From assembly GCF_024137965.1 (NCBI RefSeq), contig NZ_CP099975.1, forward strand, positions 620,001-684,000: DNA of 64,000 bases. The letters run 5' to 3'. The notes beneath the pieces are model-generated. The model saw nothing but the letters and a program-made list of their open reading frames with translations, searched no databases and was not told where the DNA came from. The DNA is from Halomonas sp. Y3. GTDB taxonomy: Bacteria; Pseudomonadota; Gammaproteobacteria; Pseudomonadales; Halomonadaceae. Positions within the stretch are counted from its first letter, which is position 1. Each line of letters opens with the position of its first letter. Position numbers and translations under genes: made by a program. Of this stretch, positions 46,981 through 57,135 are shown one piece after another.

Positions 46981-48074
46981 GCGGCTTGCTCCTTGGTCTT
47001 GAGCGTATCGTCGAGGCGCCGGCCTGTCTCCCGATGAAAGGGGTGCAGGGCGTCTCGGGTGATATGGAAATGCAGGCGCTGGCCCTCCGCCACCGCCGGC
47101 TGGCCGGCGGTGCGGATCACCAGGGGCTGACCGCTGCCGGCCAGGCGCACATGGAGGTGGCTCTCGGCGCCGGCGGCCTCGAAGAGCTCCAGGGTGGCTG
47201 AGAGGGTCAGGTGGGGCCCGTGAGGCGCCTCGAGGCGCAGCGCGTCGGGGCGGATGCCCAGGATGCCGGTGCCCGGCGGCAGATCTCCCAGCAGGGCGCC
47301 ATGGGACGCCGCGCCCGGGCCGCTCAGCAGAGCGCCCAGGGGCAGCAGGTTCATGGCCGGCGACCCGATGAAGGTGGCCACGAAGAGCGAAGCGGGCCGG
47401 GCATAGATCTCCATGGGCGTGCCCACCTGCTCGATGCGCCCGCCGTTGAGCACCACCAGGCGGTCGCCCAGGGTCATCGCCTCGAGCTGGTCGTGGGTGA
47501 CATAGAGGCTGGTGGTCTTCAGGCGGCGCTGCAGCCGCTTGATCTCCACCCGCATCTGCACCCGCAGCTTGGCGTCCAGGTTGGAGAGCGGCTCGTCGAA
47601 GAGAAAGACCGCGGGCTCGCGCACCAGGGCCCGGCCCATGGCCACCCGCTGGCGCTGGCCGCCGGAAAGCTGGCGCGGCTTGCGGGGCAGGAAGGCCTCG
47701 ATCTCCAGCATCCTGGCGGCCTCCTCCACTCGGCGACGGATCTCGTCGCGCTTGAAGCCGCGGTTTTTCAAGCCGTAGGCCAGGTTGTCGAACACCGTCA
47801 TATGCGGGTAGAGCGCATAGTTCTGGAACACCATGGCGATATCGCGCTGGGCGGGCTCCAGCTCATTGACCCGGCGCTTGCCGATATAAAGCGCTCCGGC
47901 GCTGATGGTCTCGAGCCCTGCCACCATGCGCAGCAGGGTCGACTTGCCGCAGCCCGAGGGGCCCACCAGCACCACGAATTCGCCGTCGGCCACCTCCAGG
48001 TCGACGCCCTTCACCGCCTGCACGCCGCCGGGATAGGTCTTCTCGAGACCCTCGAGCTTGATACTTGCCATCAT
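46977..48074 (-). CDS. ugpC: Glycerol-3-phosphate ABC transporter ATP-binding protein
   Basis: The 365-residue ATPase has Walker [10 protein letters not shown] (near residue 37), the signature [15 protein letters not shown], Walker [13 protein letters not shown] and a C-terminal regulatory beta domain (residues about 240-365, [13 protein letters not shown]), as in MalK/UgpC. It energises uptake of sn-glycerol-3-phosphate and its diesters. The start ATG overlaps the ugpE stop by one base (TAATG), with GGAG upstream. Order B-A-E-C matches the classic ugp operon. Confidence 0.92.
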   Translation of the reverse strand: MMASIKLEGLEKTYPGGVQAVKGVDLEVADGEFVVLVGPSGCGKSTLLRMVAGLETISAGALYIGKRRVNELEPAQRDIAMVFQNYALYPHMTVFDNLAYGLKNRGFKRDEIRRRVEEAARMLEIEAFLPRKPRQLSGGQRQRVAMGRALVREPAVFLFDEPLSNLDAKLRVQMRVEIKRLQRRLKTTSLYVTHDQLEAMTLGDRLVVLNGGRIEQVGTPMEIYARPASLFVATFIGSPAMNLLPLGALLSGPGAASHGALLGDLPPGTGILGIRPDALRLEAPHGPHLTLSATLELFEAAGAESHLHVRLAGSGQPLVIRTAGQPAVAEGQRLHFHITRDALHPFHRETGRRLDDTLKTKEQAA

Positions 48075-48922
48075 TACTTCTCCGTCTCGGTCAGGCCCTT
48101 TACGAACAGGCGCTGCATGAACAGAATCACCAGCACCGGGGGCAGGGCGGCCATCACCACCGCGGCCATCACCAGGTGCCATTGGGGGTCGCCGTCGGCG
48201 GCGGTGGTCATGCGCTGGATGCCCATCACCACGGTGTAGTAGTCGCTGTCGGTGGTGATCAGCAGGGGCCAGAGGTACTGGTTCCAGCCGTAGATGAACA
48301 GGATCACGAAGAGGGCCGCGATATTGGTGACCGAGAGCGGCAGCAGGATATCCTTGAAGAACCGGAGGGGGCCGGCGCCATCCACGCGGGCGGCCTCCAG
48401 CAGCTCTTCCGGCACCGTCATGAAGAACTGGCGAAAGAGGAAGGTGGCGGTGGCCGAGGCGATCAGCGGGATGGAGAGCCCGGCGAAGCTGTTGAGCATG
48501 CCGAGGTCGGCCACCACCTGGAAAGTGGGGATGATGCGCACCTCCACCGGCAGCATCAGGGTGACGAAGATCAGCCAGAAGAAGAACAGCCGGAAGGGGA
48601 AACGGAAGTAGACGATGGCGAAGGCCGAGAGCAGCGAGATGACAAGCTTCCCCACGGTGATCGCCAGCGCCATCACCAGGCTGTTGAAGAGCATCTGGCC
48701 CACGGGCGGGGCCCCGGCCCTCGAGAGGCCGCTCTCCCACATGGCGCGGTAGTTCTCCAGGGCGTGGCCGCCGGGCACCAGCGGCAGGGTGCCGCGCAGG
48801 AACTCTCCCGGCGCCTGGGTGGAGGCGACGATGGCGATATAGACGGGAAAGAGCACCAGGGCCACGCCGGCGATCAGAATCAGGTGCGCGGCCAGCTGGC
48901 TCAGGGGGCGGTGTTCGACCAT
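48074..48922 (-). CDS. ugpE: Glycerol-3-phosphate ABC transporter permease UgpE
   Basis: The 282-residue inner-membrane permease has six helices and the EAA loop [25 protein letters not shown] (near residue 170), which contacts the ATPase. Its N terminus matches MalG-type permeases ([21 protein letters not shown]). It pairs with UgpA to form the channel. Its stop overlaps the ugpC start. Confidence 0.92.
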   Translation of the reverse strand: MVEHRPLSQLAAHLILIAGVALVLFPVYIAIVASTQAPGEFLRGTLPLVPGGHALENYRAMWESGLSRAGAPPVGQMLFNSLVMALAITVGKLVISLLSAFAIVYFRFPFRLFFFWLIFVTLMLPVEVRIIPTFQVVADLGMLNSFAGLSIPLIASATATFLFRQFFMTVPEELLEAARVDGAGPLRFFKDILLPLSVTNIAALFVILFIYGWNQYLWPLLITTDSDYYTVVMGIQRMTTAADGDPQWHLVMAAVVMAALPPVLVILFMQRLFVKGLTETEK

Positions 48923-48937
48923 GGGGGCTCCTCCGGG

Positions 48938-49822
48938 TCAGTAGTTGACGCGCCGTTCGATGAAGCGGAACTGCACCACGGTGAGGAGCACCACGATGGC
49001 CATCAGGATCACCGACTGGGCGGCTGAGCTGCCCAGGTTGAGCCCCACGAAGCCGTCGGCGTAGACCTTGTAGACCAGGGTATTCGTCGCCTGGGAGGGG
49101 CCGCCCTGGGTGGTGGCGTGAATCACACCGAAGGTGTCGAACATGGCGTAGACCACGTTGACCACCATCAGGAAGAAGGTGGTGGGTGAGAGGAGTGGAA
49201 AGACGATGGTCCAGAAACGCTTCACGGGGCCGGCGCCATCGATGGCCGCCGCCTCGATCAGCGACTGGGGGATCGACTGCAGCCCGGCCAGGAAGAAGAG
49301 GAAGTTGTAGGCGATCTGCTTCCAGGCGGCGGCGATGATCACCAGCATCATGGCATCGTTCCCTGAGGTGCGGTGGTTCCAGCGGTAGCCCAGCATCTCG
49401 AGCGCATAGGGCACGATGCCGATCGAGGGGTTGAAGATGAACCACCAGAGCACTCCGGCAATGGCCGGGGCGATGGCATAGGGCCACACCAGCAGGGTGG
49501 TGTAGGCGTTGCGCGAGCGCAGCATGCGGTTGACGGTAGCCGCCAGCAGCAGGGCGGCGGACATCGACAGCAGTGTGGTGCCGATGGCGAACATCGCGGT
49601 CACCGAGAGCGAGTCGAGATAGGTGTCGTCGGCGAAGAGCCGTGCGAAGTTGGCCAGGCCCACGAAGGTGCTGTTGAGGCCGAAGGCGTCCTCGCGCAGC
49701 AGCGACATGTATAGCGCCTGCAGCGAGGGCCAGATGAAGAAGATCAGGGTCACGATCACCTGGGGGGCCAGCAGGGCATAGGGCAGCCAGCGCCCGGGAA
49801 AGGTCATGCGTTTGGTCTGCAT
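48938..49822 (-). CDS. ugpA: Glycerol-3-phosphate ABC transporter permease UgpA
   Basis: The 294-residue permease has six helices and the EAA loop [25 protein letters not shown] (near residue 205). The N-terminal part ([20 protein letters not shown]) is typical of MalF-like UgpA. The start at 49822 gives the usual length; a start at 49876 would add 18 residues overlapping the ugpB-ugpA gap. It is 15 bases from ugpE. Confidence 0.9.
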   Translation of the reverse strand: MQTKRMTFPGRWLPYALLAPQVIVTLIFFIWPSLQALYMSLLREDAFGLNSTFVGLANFARLFADDTYLDSLSVTAMFAIGTTLLSMSAALLLAATVNRMLRSRNAYTTLLVWPYAIAPAIAGVLWWFIFNPSIGIVPYALEMLGYRWNHRTSGNDAMMLVIIAAAWKQIAYNFLFFLAGLQSIPQSLIEAAAIDGAGPVKRFWTIVFPLLSPTTFFLMVVNVVYAMFDTFGVIHATTQGGPSQATNTLVYKVYADGFVGLNLGSSAAQSVILMAIVVLLTVVQFRFIERRVNY

Positions 49823-49885
49823 CGGAAGGCTCGAAGCGACGATAAACAGGCGCCCCCTCCGCGGGAGGGAGCGCAAAGGCAGGGC

Positions 49886-51205
49886 TCAGCGGTTGGCGGC
49901 CTCGAAGTCGCGCAGCAGGGCGTTGCCGCGGCGGGCGGCGTCGGCGCTGGCCTGCTCGCCGTTCTTCTGGCCGCTCATCACCGCCTCCATCTCCTCGGAG
50001 ATGATGTCGCGGATCTGCACGAAGTTGCCGAAGCGTAGCCCCTTGGAGTTTTCCGTGGGCGGGTTGAGGTTCATCTGGCGAATGGAGATGTCGGCGCCCG
50101 GGTTCTCGGCGTAGAAGCCCTGCGTCTCGCTCAGCTCCCAGGCGGCCTGGGTGATCGGCAGGTAGCCGGTGCGCTGGTGCCAGTCGGCCTGCACCTCGGG
50201 CCGGGAGAGGTACTCGAAGAAGGCGGCCACGGCCTCGTACTCCTCGTCGCTGTGGCCCTGCAGCGCCCAGAGGGTGGCGCCGCCGATGATGGAGTTCTGG
50301 GGTGCGCCCTCCACCTCCGCGTAGTAGGGCTGCATGGCGAAGCCCACTTCAAAATCGGCGTTGGCCAGCACCCCGGCCCGTGAGGCGGAGGAGCCGAAGA
50401 ACATGGCGCACTCTCCCGAGTAGAACATCGGCGCGGCATCATCCCCCGGCCCCGGGCCGCCCCAGCGGAAGACCCCTTCGTCCTGCCACGCCTTGAGGTT
50501 GTCCCAGTGACTCGCCACCAGGTCATTGTCGAAGACGAACTCCGTATCCAGGCCGCCAAAACCGTTCTCCCGGGTGCCCAGGGGCGAGTTGTGCATGGCG
50601 GAGAAGTTCTCCAGCATCACCCAGCTCGGCCAGGAGGTGGTGAAGCCGCAGCGGGCCGCGCCGCTCTCGCGCAGCCGGCGGGAGGCCTTGACGATCTCCT
50701 CCCAGGTCTCGGGCGTGCCGCTCAGGCCCGCGGCCTCGAAGGCGTCGCGGTTGAGATAGAGGATCGGCGTGGAGGAGTTGAAGGGGAAGGAGAGCATGTT
50801 GCCGCGAGTATCGGTGTAGTAGCCCACCACCGCCGGCAGGAAGGCCTCGCGCTCGAAGGCGCGACCGTGGTCTTCCATCAGCTCGTGGATGGGGTAGATG
50901 GCCCCCTCGGCGGCCATCATGGTGCCGGTGCCCACCTCGAAGACCTGCAGGATATGCGGCTGCTGGCGGGCACGGAAGGCGGCGATGGCGCCGGTCATGG
51001 TCTCGGTGTAGTTGCCGCGGTAGCTGGGGTTCACCCGGTAGTCGTCCTGGGAGGCGTTGAACTCCTCGGTGATGCCTTCAAGGATCTCGCCGAGCTCACC
51101 TCCCATGGCGTGCCACCACTGGACCTCCACGGCGGCGTGAGCGGACAGCGATAGGGTAGCGGCGGCGATGCCGGCGGCCAGGCCTTTCAGTGTGGGTACG
51201 AACAT
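49886..51205 (-). CDS. ugpB: Glycerol-3-phosphate-binding periplasmic protein UgpB
   Basis: The 439-residue solute-binding protein has a Sec signal (about residues 1-25, ending SAHAA) and the UgpB landmarks [34 protein letters not shown] and [16 protein letters not shown]. It captures sn-glycerol-3-phosphate or glycerophosphodiesters for the UgpAE-C transporter. The start at 51205 has AAGGAGA upstream. It is the first gene of the operon, so the Pho-box-like repeat upstream should govern all of ugpBAEC and the phosphatase. Confidence 0.93.
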   Translation of the reverse strand: MFVPTLKGLAAGIAAATLSLSAHAAVEVQWWHAMGGELGEILEGITEEFNASQDDYRVNPSYRGNYTETMTGAIAAFRARQQPHILQVFEVGTGTMMAAEGAIYPIHELMEDHGRAFEREAFLPAVVGYYTDTRGNMLSFPFNSSTPILYLNRDAFEAAGLSGTPETWEEIVKASRRLRESGAARCGFTTSWPSWVMLENFSAMHNSPLGTRENGFGGLDTEFVFDNDLVASHWDNLKAWQDEGVFRWGGPGPGDDAAPMFYSGECAMFFGSSASRAGVLANADFEVGFAMQPYYAEVEGAPQNSIIGGATLWALQGHSDEEYEAVAAFFEYLSRPEVQADWHQRTGYLPITQAAWELSETQGFYAENPGADISIRQMNLNPPTENSKGLRFGNFVQIRDIISEEMEAVMSGQKNGEQASADAARRGNALLRDFEAANR

Positions 51206-51335
51206 GGGGCTCTCCTTGCGGTGTGATTCACGGCGATGACGTGGGCGGCGGTAAGCCGTTCTGCTCCGTCGCCCGACGTTATCCGCACAAGGTGACGACG
51301 GCATGGCGGGGTGGTGTCAGTCGGTTGGCGACGGC

Positions 51336-51364
51336 GTGACGGCGAGATGGCAGTGCCGTGACAG
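51336..51364 (-). promoter_or_regulatory. Pho-box-like direct repeats upstream of ugpB
   Basis: Read on the minus strand, CTGTCAC, CTGCCAT and CCGTCAC occur at exactly 11-base steps, matching the CTGTCAT-N4-CTGTCAT layout of PhoB sites. They lie 131-159 bases upstream of the ugpB start and 80-108 bases before the divergent HAD gene, so they could serve either. Confidence 0.65.
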
Positions 51365-51443
51365 GTCGTGCCGGTCATGCCTTTGTCACCGGTCTGGCCC
51401 AGGCTATGGGCCTTCCTGAACCACCGGGTAACTGGAGACCGTC

Positions 51444-52148
51444 ATGCGCCTTGCCCTCTTCGACCTCGACGACACCTTGCTGGATGGCGACTGCAGCGCG
51501 CTGTGGAACGACTGGATGGTGGAGTGCGGTTGGATCGACGCCCCCGGCGAGTATCTCGCCCGTACCCAGGCGATGAACGCGGCCTACCACGCCGGCCGGC
51601 TCAAGCTGGAGCAGTACCTGGCCGTGACGCTGTCGCCGCTGACGGGGCGCCACGAGGAGGAGGTCGCCGCCGAGGTCGAGGCCTTCGTGGCCGAGCGGAT
51701 CGCGCCGCGCTTCTTTCCCCAGGGGCGGGCGCTGATCGCGCGCCACCGGGAGCAGGGTGATCTGCCGCTGCTGATCTCCGCTTCCTCGCGACATCTGGTG
51801 GGGCCGGTGGCCAAGCGGCTGGGCATCAGGCAGGTGATCGCCGTGGAGCCGGAGCTTGCCGCCGGCCACTTTACCGGCGCTACCACCGGGGTGCTCTCCT
51901 ATCGGGGCGGCAAGGTCGCCCGGTTGGAGTCTTGGCTGGCCGAGCGTCACGCCGTCGCTACCCACCTCTGCTTCTACTCCGACTCTCAGAACGACCTGCC
52001 GCTGCTCAACCGGGTGGATCGCCCTGTGGCGGTCAATCCCGATCCGGTGCTGGCCGAGGTGGCGCGCGTCGAGGGGTGGGAGCGGCTGGAGTGGAAGCGT
52101 GAGCTGCGACGCCATGATGTGCCAAGTGCGGAAAGCGCGAATGAGTGA
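51444..52148 (+). CDS. HAD-IB family phosphatase (SerB-like)
   Basis: The 234-residue enzyme has the HAD nucleophile motif [13 protein letters not shown] (D7, D9), a cap region after it, motif II ISASS (near residue 113), and the late [10 protein letters not shown] with the metal-binding Asp pair. The HAD-IB subclass includes phosphoserine phosphatases and phosphocholine-type phosphatases. In this phosphate-scavenging region it probably dephosphorylates a small phosphomonoester. Its start is divergent from ugpB across the Pho-box-like repeats, and phnX follows after 58 bases. Confidence 0.8.
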   Translation: MRLALFDLDDTLLDGDCSALWNDWMVECGWIDAPGEYLARTQAMNAAYHAGRLKLEQYLAVTLSPLTGRHEEEVAAEVEAFVAERIAPRFFPQGRALIARHREQGDLPLLISASSRHLVGPVAKRLGIRQVIAVEPELAAGHFTGATTGVLSYRGGKVARLESWLAERHAVATHLCFYSDSQNDLPLLNRVDRPVAVNPDPVLAEVARVEGWERLEWKRELRRHDVPSAESANE

Positions 52149-52206
52149 CGCCTATTCCGGGCGTGGACGGCTGCCGCCCCGCCGCCCGGCTCACCGGAGA
52201 GATCCG

Positions 52207-53025
52207 ATGCACTACCACTCCCCCGAGCGTCTTAAGTGCGCCATCCTCGACTGGGCCGGTACCGTGGTGGACTTCGGCTCCTTCGCTCCCACCCAGATCT
52301 TCGTCGAGGCCTTCGCCGAACTGGGCGTCGACATCAGCCTGGAAGAGGCCCGCGGGCCCATGGGCATGGGCAAGTGGGAACACATTCGCACCCTCTGCAA
52401 CGTCCCGGCCATTGCGGCGCGCTTCGAGACGGCGGTGGGGCATGCCCCCAGTGACGCCGATGTCGATGCGCTGTATGAGCGCTTCATGCCCCTGCAGATC
52501 GCCAAGATCGGCGAGCACTCGTCGCCGATTCCCGGGGCGCTCGATGCTATTGCTGCGCTGCGCGAGCGGGGCCTGAAGATCGGCTCCTGCTCCGGCTACC
52601 CCGCCGTGGTGATGGAGCAGGTGGTGGCACGGGCCCGGGCCAACGGCTACGTGGCCGATCACGTCGTCGCCACCGACGAGGTGCCCAACGGCCGTCCGCA
52701 TCCGGCCCAGGCGTTGGCGAATGTCATCGCGCTGGGCATCGATGACGTGGCCGCCTGCGTCAAGGTGGACGACACCGCGCCGGGCATTATCGAGGGGCGC
52801 AGTGCCGGCATGTGGACGGTGGCGCTGACCTGCTCCGGCAACGCCCTGGGGCTCGATTACGCTGAGTACCGCAAGATGGGGGAGGCCGAACTGGCGGAGA
52901 GACGAGCGTGCATCGAAGCGCAGTTCGCACCCGCAAGGCCGCACTTCATGATCGACACTATTGCCGAGCTGCCGGCGTTGGTCGCCGAGATCGATGCGCG
53001 TCTGGCTCGCGGCGAGCGGCCGTGA
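52207..53025 (+). CDS. phnX: Phosphonoacetaldehyde hydrolase (phosphonatase)
   Basis: The 272-residue HAD enzyme cleaves phosphonoacetaldehyde to acetaldehyde and phosphate. The nucleophile is D15 in [11 protein letters not shown], and the Schiff-base lysine is K56 in GMGKWEHI, the residue specific to phosphonatases. [13 protein letters not shown] provides the motif III/IV Asp residues. The start at 52207 has GGAGAG upstream. It usually works after PhnW, the 2-aminoethylphosphonate transaminase, but no phnW is in this window. A terminator hairpin follows. Confidence 0.92.
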   Translation: MHYHSPERLKCAILDWAGTVVDFGSFAPTQIFVEAFAELGVDISLEEARGPMGMGKWEHIRTLCNVPAIAARFETAVGHAPSDADVDALYERFMPLQIAKIGEHSSPIPGALDAIAALRERGLKIGSCSGYPAVVMEQVVARARANGYVADHVVATDEVPNGRPHPAQALANVIALGIDDVAACVKVDDTAPGIIEGRSAGMWTVALTCSGNALGLDYAEYRKMGEAELAERRACIEAQFAPARPHFMIDTIAELPALVAEIDARLARGERP

Positions 53026-53048
53026 GCTCCGCCCCCCCCCTGGCGCTG

Positions 53049-53086
53049 ATGCTGCCGGCGCCGGCCAAGCGGGCCGGCACCAGCAT
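53049..53086 (+). terminator. Terminator hairpin after phnX
   Basis: GC-rich arms (ATGCTGCCGGCGCCGGCC and GGGCCGGCACCAGCAT, imperfect complements) form a stem 24 bases after the phnX stop. The rest of the 387-base gap to phnC holds no gene; it contains the PhnF-type operator. Confidence 0.6.
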
Positions 53087-53321
53087 CATGCTGGAAGGGT
53101 TCTGCCTAGCGGCCCCACAGCAGCTGCGCACATTCCTCTGCTTGCCCTCCCTTCCTTGCACGTCAGGCCAGGCACATCAGCCCCGGTTATGACGCATTGT
53201 TTGCGATTATGTTTCGATTTAGCTTGCTGGACGGGTAAGTGACTGTTTTGCCACTGATGGCGCGTGACGCTGGTCGAATTTCGGGAGGGTTTTCGCCAGA
53301 TTAATTCACAACAGTGAAATC

Positions 53322-53338
53322 GTCTAGACAAGTTGTCT
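53322..53338. promoter_or_regulatory. Candidate PhnF operator upstream of phnC
   Basis: The palindrome GTCTAGAC (53322-53329) overlaps the perfect inverted repeat AGACAA-G-TTGTCT (53326-53338). The core TCTAGACAA recurs across the phnF start codon (57136-57148), where it could be bound by the same GntR protein. Confidence 0.55.
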
Positions 53339-53412
53339 TCATCTCGCGGGCCTATCATGTCCTATATAAAGCCTTCGCATGGTGCCACTTGATGTGGCAG
53401 GAGATCAGGCCA

Positions 53413-54228
53413 ATGCTACGTCTGGATAGTGTCAGCAAGAGCTACGGGAAGTCCCGCGTTATCAGAAATATCAGCTTCGACATCCCGGAGGGGGAGGTGG
53501 TCGGTGTGATTGGCCGCTCCGGTGCAGGGAAGTCGACGCTTCTGCGCATGGTGAATCGTCTTACCGATGTGTCGGAGGGGCGGATTGAATTTTCGGGAGA
53601 GCCCGTCAGTCGACTCAAGGGAAGGGCTCTCAGGCAGTGGCGAGGACAGACTGCCATGATCTTTCAGCAGTTCAATCTCATCCCGCGCCTGGATGTTATC
53701 ACCAATGTGCTGATGGGAAGAATTGCCCATCACGGAACCCTGGCTTCGATGTTCAAGATCTTCAGCCGTGAAGAAAAGGCCCAGGCTATCCATGCCCTTG
53801 AACAGCTGGACCTGGCCGATAAGGCCCTTCAGCGCGCGGGCAATCTTTCCGGTGGCCAGCAGCAGAGGGTCGCCATCGCCAGGGCCATGATGCAGTCGCC
53901 TCGTATCATGCTTGCCGACGAACCCATCGCTTCCCTTGATCCACGTAGCGCCGCCATGGTGATGGATGCCATCAAGGAGATCAATCACACCAAGGGAATT
54001 ACGGTGATGTGCAATCTCCATTCGCTGGAGACGGCGCGCCAGTACTGCGATCGCGTCATCGGCATGCTGCACGGTGAGGTGGTGTTCGATGGCCATCCTG
54101 AGCAGCTCGATCACAACACCATTCAGCGCATTTATGGCGTCGAAGATGGTGAGAAGGCGATCAATGAGAGTGTGACTTCCGGAGAGGTTTGGTCCGGCGG
54201 TGCTCCCCCAGAATCAGCCTTTGCATAA
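53413..54228 (+). CDS. phnC: Phosphonate ABC transporter ATP-binding protein
   Basis: The 271-residue ATPase has Walker A GRSGAGKST (near residue 38), the signature LSGGQQQRVAIARAM and Walker B RIMLADEPIASLD, with the PhnC-typical NLHSLETARQYCDR late segment. It drives phosphonate uptake with PhnD and PhnE. The start at 53413 lies after CAGGAGATCAGG; a longer frame from 53314 would run through the operator. Confidence 0.92.
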   Translation: MLRLDSVSKSYGKSRVIRNISFDIPEGEVVGVIGRSGAGKSTLLRMVNRLTDVSEGRIEFSGEPVSRLKGRALRQWRGQTAMIFQQFNLIPRLDVITNVLMGRIAHHGTLASMFKIFSREEKAQAIHALEQLDLADKALQRAGNLSGGQQQRVAIARAMMQSPRIMLADEPIASLDPRSAAMVMDAIKEINHTKGITVMCNLHSLETARQYCDRVIGMLHGEVVFDGHPEQLDHNTIQRIYGVEDGEKAINESVTSGEVWSGGAPPESAFA

Positions 54229-54352
54229 AGATTTTCAGGTCACTCATGTGGGCCATTAGCATGTGGGCTATGAGAGTGATGGCATGACCCGGTCGCCACC
54301 CGGTGTGTGACCATCCAGCAATGCAGTTTAGCCACCCGAAACGAGAGAGATC

Positions 54353-55267
54353 ATGATGCGTCATACCCTCAAGTACCTTGTTGCTTCTGTCCTCATCTCA
54401 CCGCTTGCCATCACGGCGGCTCAGGCCGACTGGCGCGATGACTACCCGGTCGTTACCCTTGGCGCCACCACGGTCGAGAACCAGGCCGCCACCATCGATC
54501 GTTTCCAGCCGCTGGCCGACTACTTCGAAGAGCAACTGGGCGTCGAGATGCAGATTCAGCAGGCCAGCGACTACGCTGCCGTGGTGCAGGCGCTGACCGC
54601 GGGGCACGTACACCTGGCGCGACTCGGTGGCTCTTCCTATGCGGCGGGCTGGATCGACAGCGACGGTGGCGTCGAGCCTCTGGTCGTGCCGGCTGAGCTT
54701 GACGGTGAGCTGGGCTACCACTCCGTACTGATCGTGCGCGCCGACAGCGAGTTCGAAAGCGTCGATGACCTTCAGGGCAGGTCGCTTGCTTGGGCAGACC
54801 CCAACTCCACTTCCGGCTATCTGGTGCCCCTGGTTAGCCTGAGAGAGGACGGTATCGAGCCCAATAACTTCTTCGGCAATACCGTCTTCTCGGGTGGCCA
54901 TGAACAGAGCGTGATCGGTGTATTGAACGGCTCTCTGGATTCGGCCTTTACCTGGACGTCTCGCGGTGACAATACCGGCCAGCTGCGCATGATGATGGAT
55001 CGCGGCATGCTTGACCGTGATGATATCCGCGTGATCTGGGAGTCTCCGCTCATCCCCAACCCTCCCTATGTGGTGAACGGTGAACTGCCCGAGGAGATGA
55101 AGCAGGAGATCGCCGACTTTTTCATGACCCTCCACGAAACGCGTCCGGACCTGGCAGAGGCCGCGGCGTCGGGCCGCACCTCCGGCTTCGTGCCGGCCAC
55201 CCACGAGATGTACGAGCCAATCCTGGGTGCCGTACAGGAGCTGCGCGACTCTCGCCGTCAGCGCTGA
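54353..55267 (+). CDS. phnD: Phosphonate ABC transporter substrate-binding protein
   Basis: The 304-residue periplasmic protein has a Sec signal (about residues 1-25, ending AAQAD) and PhnD landmarks: VTLGATTVENQAATIDRFQ, then RLGGSSYAAGWI and LAWADPNSTSGYLVPLVSL. It binds a wide range of phosphonates. The start is one of two adjacent ATGs (54353 or 54356) after GAGAGAG. The 124 bases after phnC contain a CATGTGGGC direct repeat and a weak stem that may set the higher level of PhnD. Confidence 0.92.
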   Translation: MMRHTLKYLVASVLISPLAITAAQADWRDDYPVVTLGATTVENQAATIDRFQPLADYFEEQLGVEMQIQQASDYAAVVQALTAGHVHLARLGGSSYAAGWIDSDGGVEPLVVPAELDGELGYHSVLIVRADSEFESVDDLQGRSLAWADPNSTSGYLVPLVSLREDGIEPNNFFGNTVFSGGHEQSVIGVLNGSLDSAFTWTSRGDNTGQLRMMMDRGMLDRDDIRVIWESPLIPNPPYVVNGELPEEMKQEIADFFMTLHETRPDLAEAAASGRTSGFVPATHEMYEPILGAVQELRDSRRQR

Positions 55268-55331
55268 AGACACCGCCCCCTGATCCAGTGGGTAGCCCGG
55301 TCGCCTACCAGCGACCGGGCAGAGGAAATAG

Positions 55332-56219
55332 ATGATGTCATCACCATACGATCATTCAGGCTCCAACGCCTGGCAGGGTTTCTGCGCCCAGCAGCAGCGG
55401 TTGAGGTTAGAAAAATATCGGGTCTGGCTGCTGGGTGGCGGCGTGTTTCTTGCGCTGTTTATGACCTCGGCCCACCTGAGCCACTTCAGCCCAGGGCGCA
55501 TTGCCGAGGGGCTGCCCAAGGTTCATGAATATGTCGTCAAGATTCTTCCCGAGATGGGCGTCACGACCTTTCGTGACGACATGGCCTACTGGTTCTACGC
55601 CTTTCCCGACTGGATGAAGCTGCTTGGCGAAACACTGCTGATGGCCTATGTGGCCACGCTACTCGGTACGCTGGGTGCACTCGTTCTTGGCTTCGTGGCT
55701 GCGCGCAACGTCGGGCCCAACCGCTGGCTGACGGCGCTCTCTCGGCGCGTTCTGGAAGTGGCACGTACCGTACCGGATCTGGTCTATGCCCTGATCTTCG
55801 TTTTCGCCTTCGGCCTCGGCCCCCTGGCCGGCATCCTGGCCATTGCCGTCCACTCGATGGGAGCGTCGGGCAAGCTGTTTTCCGAAGCGATCGAGAATAT
55901 TGACCTGAAGCCGCTGGATGGGCTCAAGGCGGCAGGAGGCAACTGGGTGCAGGGCATGCGTTTCGCCATTTTCCCGCTGGTTCTTCCTTCCCTTGTGTCC
56001 TACTCCCTGTGGCGATTCGAGATCAATGTGCGCACCGCGACGGTTATGGGCATCGTGGGCGCCGGTGGCATCGGTCAGGAGCTGATTACCGCCATTCGCA
56101 TGCTCTATTACGAAGACGTCAGCGCATTGATCCTGTTGATCGTGATCACCGTGTCGTTGACGGACATGCTGTGCGAGCGCATTCGCCATGGATTCATCGG
56201 CAAGGAGAACCTGTCATGA
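55332..56219 (+). CDS. phnE: Phosphonate ABC transporter permease 1
   Basis: The 295-residue permease has six helices and the PhnE-typical LARTVPDLVYALIFVFAFGLGPLAG-like central region (ARTVPDLVYALIFVF), followed by SGKLFSEAIENIDLKPLDGLK, the ATPase-contact loop, and VGAGGIGQELI near the C terminus. It starts after AGAGGAAATAG. Its stop overlaps the second phnE start (ATGA). Confidence 0.9.
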   Translation: MMSSPYDHSGSNAWQGFCAQQQRLRLEKYRVWLLGGGVFLALFMTSAHLSHFSPGRIAEGLPKVHEYVVKILPEMGVTTFRDDMAYWFYAFPDWMKLLGETLLMAYVATLLGTLGALVLGFVAARNVGPNRWLTALSRRVLEVARTVPDLVYALIFVFAFGLGPLAGILAIAVHSMGASGKLFSEAIENIDLKPLDGLKAAGGNWVQGMRFAIFPLVLPSLVSYSLWRFEINVRTATVMGIVGAGGIGQELITAIRMLYYEDVSALILLIVITVSLTDMLCERIRHGFIGKENLS

Positions 56220-57064
56220 CGTCACTGTTGCGAGGTGAGTTTTCCATGACGGATATTGAGCATCGTCATCCCGAAGTCTTTGCCGTGAGCTGGCGCCGCC
56301 ACTGGCTTCAGGGAGTGGCCTGGGTAACGGCGCTGGCTGTGCTGATCTATGGCCTGGTGCTTTTCGACTTCTCGCCCGTGCGCGTCTGGAATGGCCTCGG
56401 CCAGCTCGGAATGCTGCTGCGCTTCATGGTGCCGCCGGCCACGGATCCTGCTGTGGTCTGGGAGTTTCTGAAGGCGATCTTCGAAACCCTGGCCATGGCC
56501 TTTGTCGGTACGCTGTTTGCAGCCCTGCTGGCGATACCCTTCGCCTTCCTGTCGGCCCGCAATGTCTTTCGCTTTCGGCTCGGGCGTTTTGGGGTGCGTC
56601 GAGGTATGGACTTTCTGCGCGGTGTCGACCAGCTGGTCTGGGCGTTGGTCTTTGTGCGTGCGGTAGGGCTCGGGCCCCTGGCGGGGGTGCTGGCCATCAT
56701 CATTTCCGATATCGGAACCCTGGCCAAGCTGTTTTCTGAAGCGGTGGAAGGGTGCGATCGCAAGCCAGGAGAGGGGGTGGCCGCCAGTGGTGGCAGTGCC
56801 CTTCAGTGTACCCGCTTCGGCATTATTCCCCAGGTATTGCCGATGTTCATTTCGTCGACGCTGTATATCTTCGAATCCAATGTTCGCAGCGCAACAATCC
56901 TCGGCATCGTGGGTGCCGGCGGTATCGGCTATCAGCTGTCGGAGCGTATTCGCGGCCACCACTGGGAAGAGGTTGCCACCATCCTGATTCTGATTCTGGT
57001 CACGGTTTATCTCATCGACTGGGTGTCCGGAAAGATCCGGGGGCGCCTGATCGAGGGGGAGTGA
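56216..57064 (+). CDS. phnE: Phosphonate ABC transporter permease 2
   Basis: The 282-residue permease is a second PhnE-type subunit, similar in layout to the first: six helices, FRGVDQLVWALVF-type centre (LRGVDQLVWALVFVRAVGLG), TLAKLFSEAVEGCDRKPGEGV contact loop and VGAGGIGYQL. Paired phnE genes are common outside Enterobacteria and probably form a heterodimer. The start lies inside the first phnE, with AAGGAG upstream. Confidence 0.9.
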   Translation: MTSLLRGEFSMTDIEHRHPEVFAVSWRRHWLQGVAWVTALAVLIYGLVLFDFSPVRVWNGLGQLGMLLRFMVPPATDPAVVWEFLKAIFETLAMAFVGTLFAALLAIPFAFLSARNVFRFRLGRFGVRRGMDFLRGVDQLVWALVFVRAVGLGPLAGVLAIIISDIGTLAKLFSEAVEGCDRKPGEGVAASGGSALQCTRFGIIPQVLPMFISSTLYIFESNVRSATILGIVGAGGIGYQLSERIRGHHWEEVATILILILVTVYLIDWVSGKIRGRLIEGE

Positions 57065-57135
57065 GCTCCCCCCGTCTTTCCCATGTGAGATGTCCCATCG
57101 TCGAGCCGTTAATTGCCAAGGAGGCGTCATTCAAC

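Noticed and set aside
53232..53262. Possible Pho box (CTGTTTT, then CTGATGG) upstream of phnC
   Set aside because: Only the first half fits the consensus; the second matches about 3 of 7 positions.
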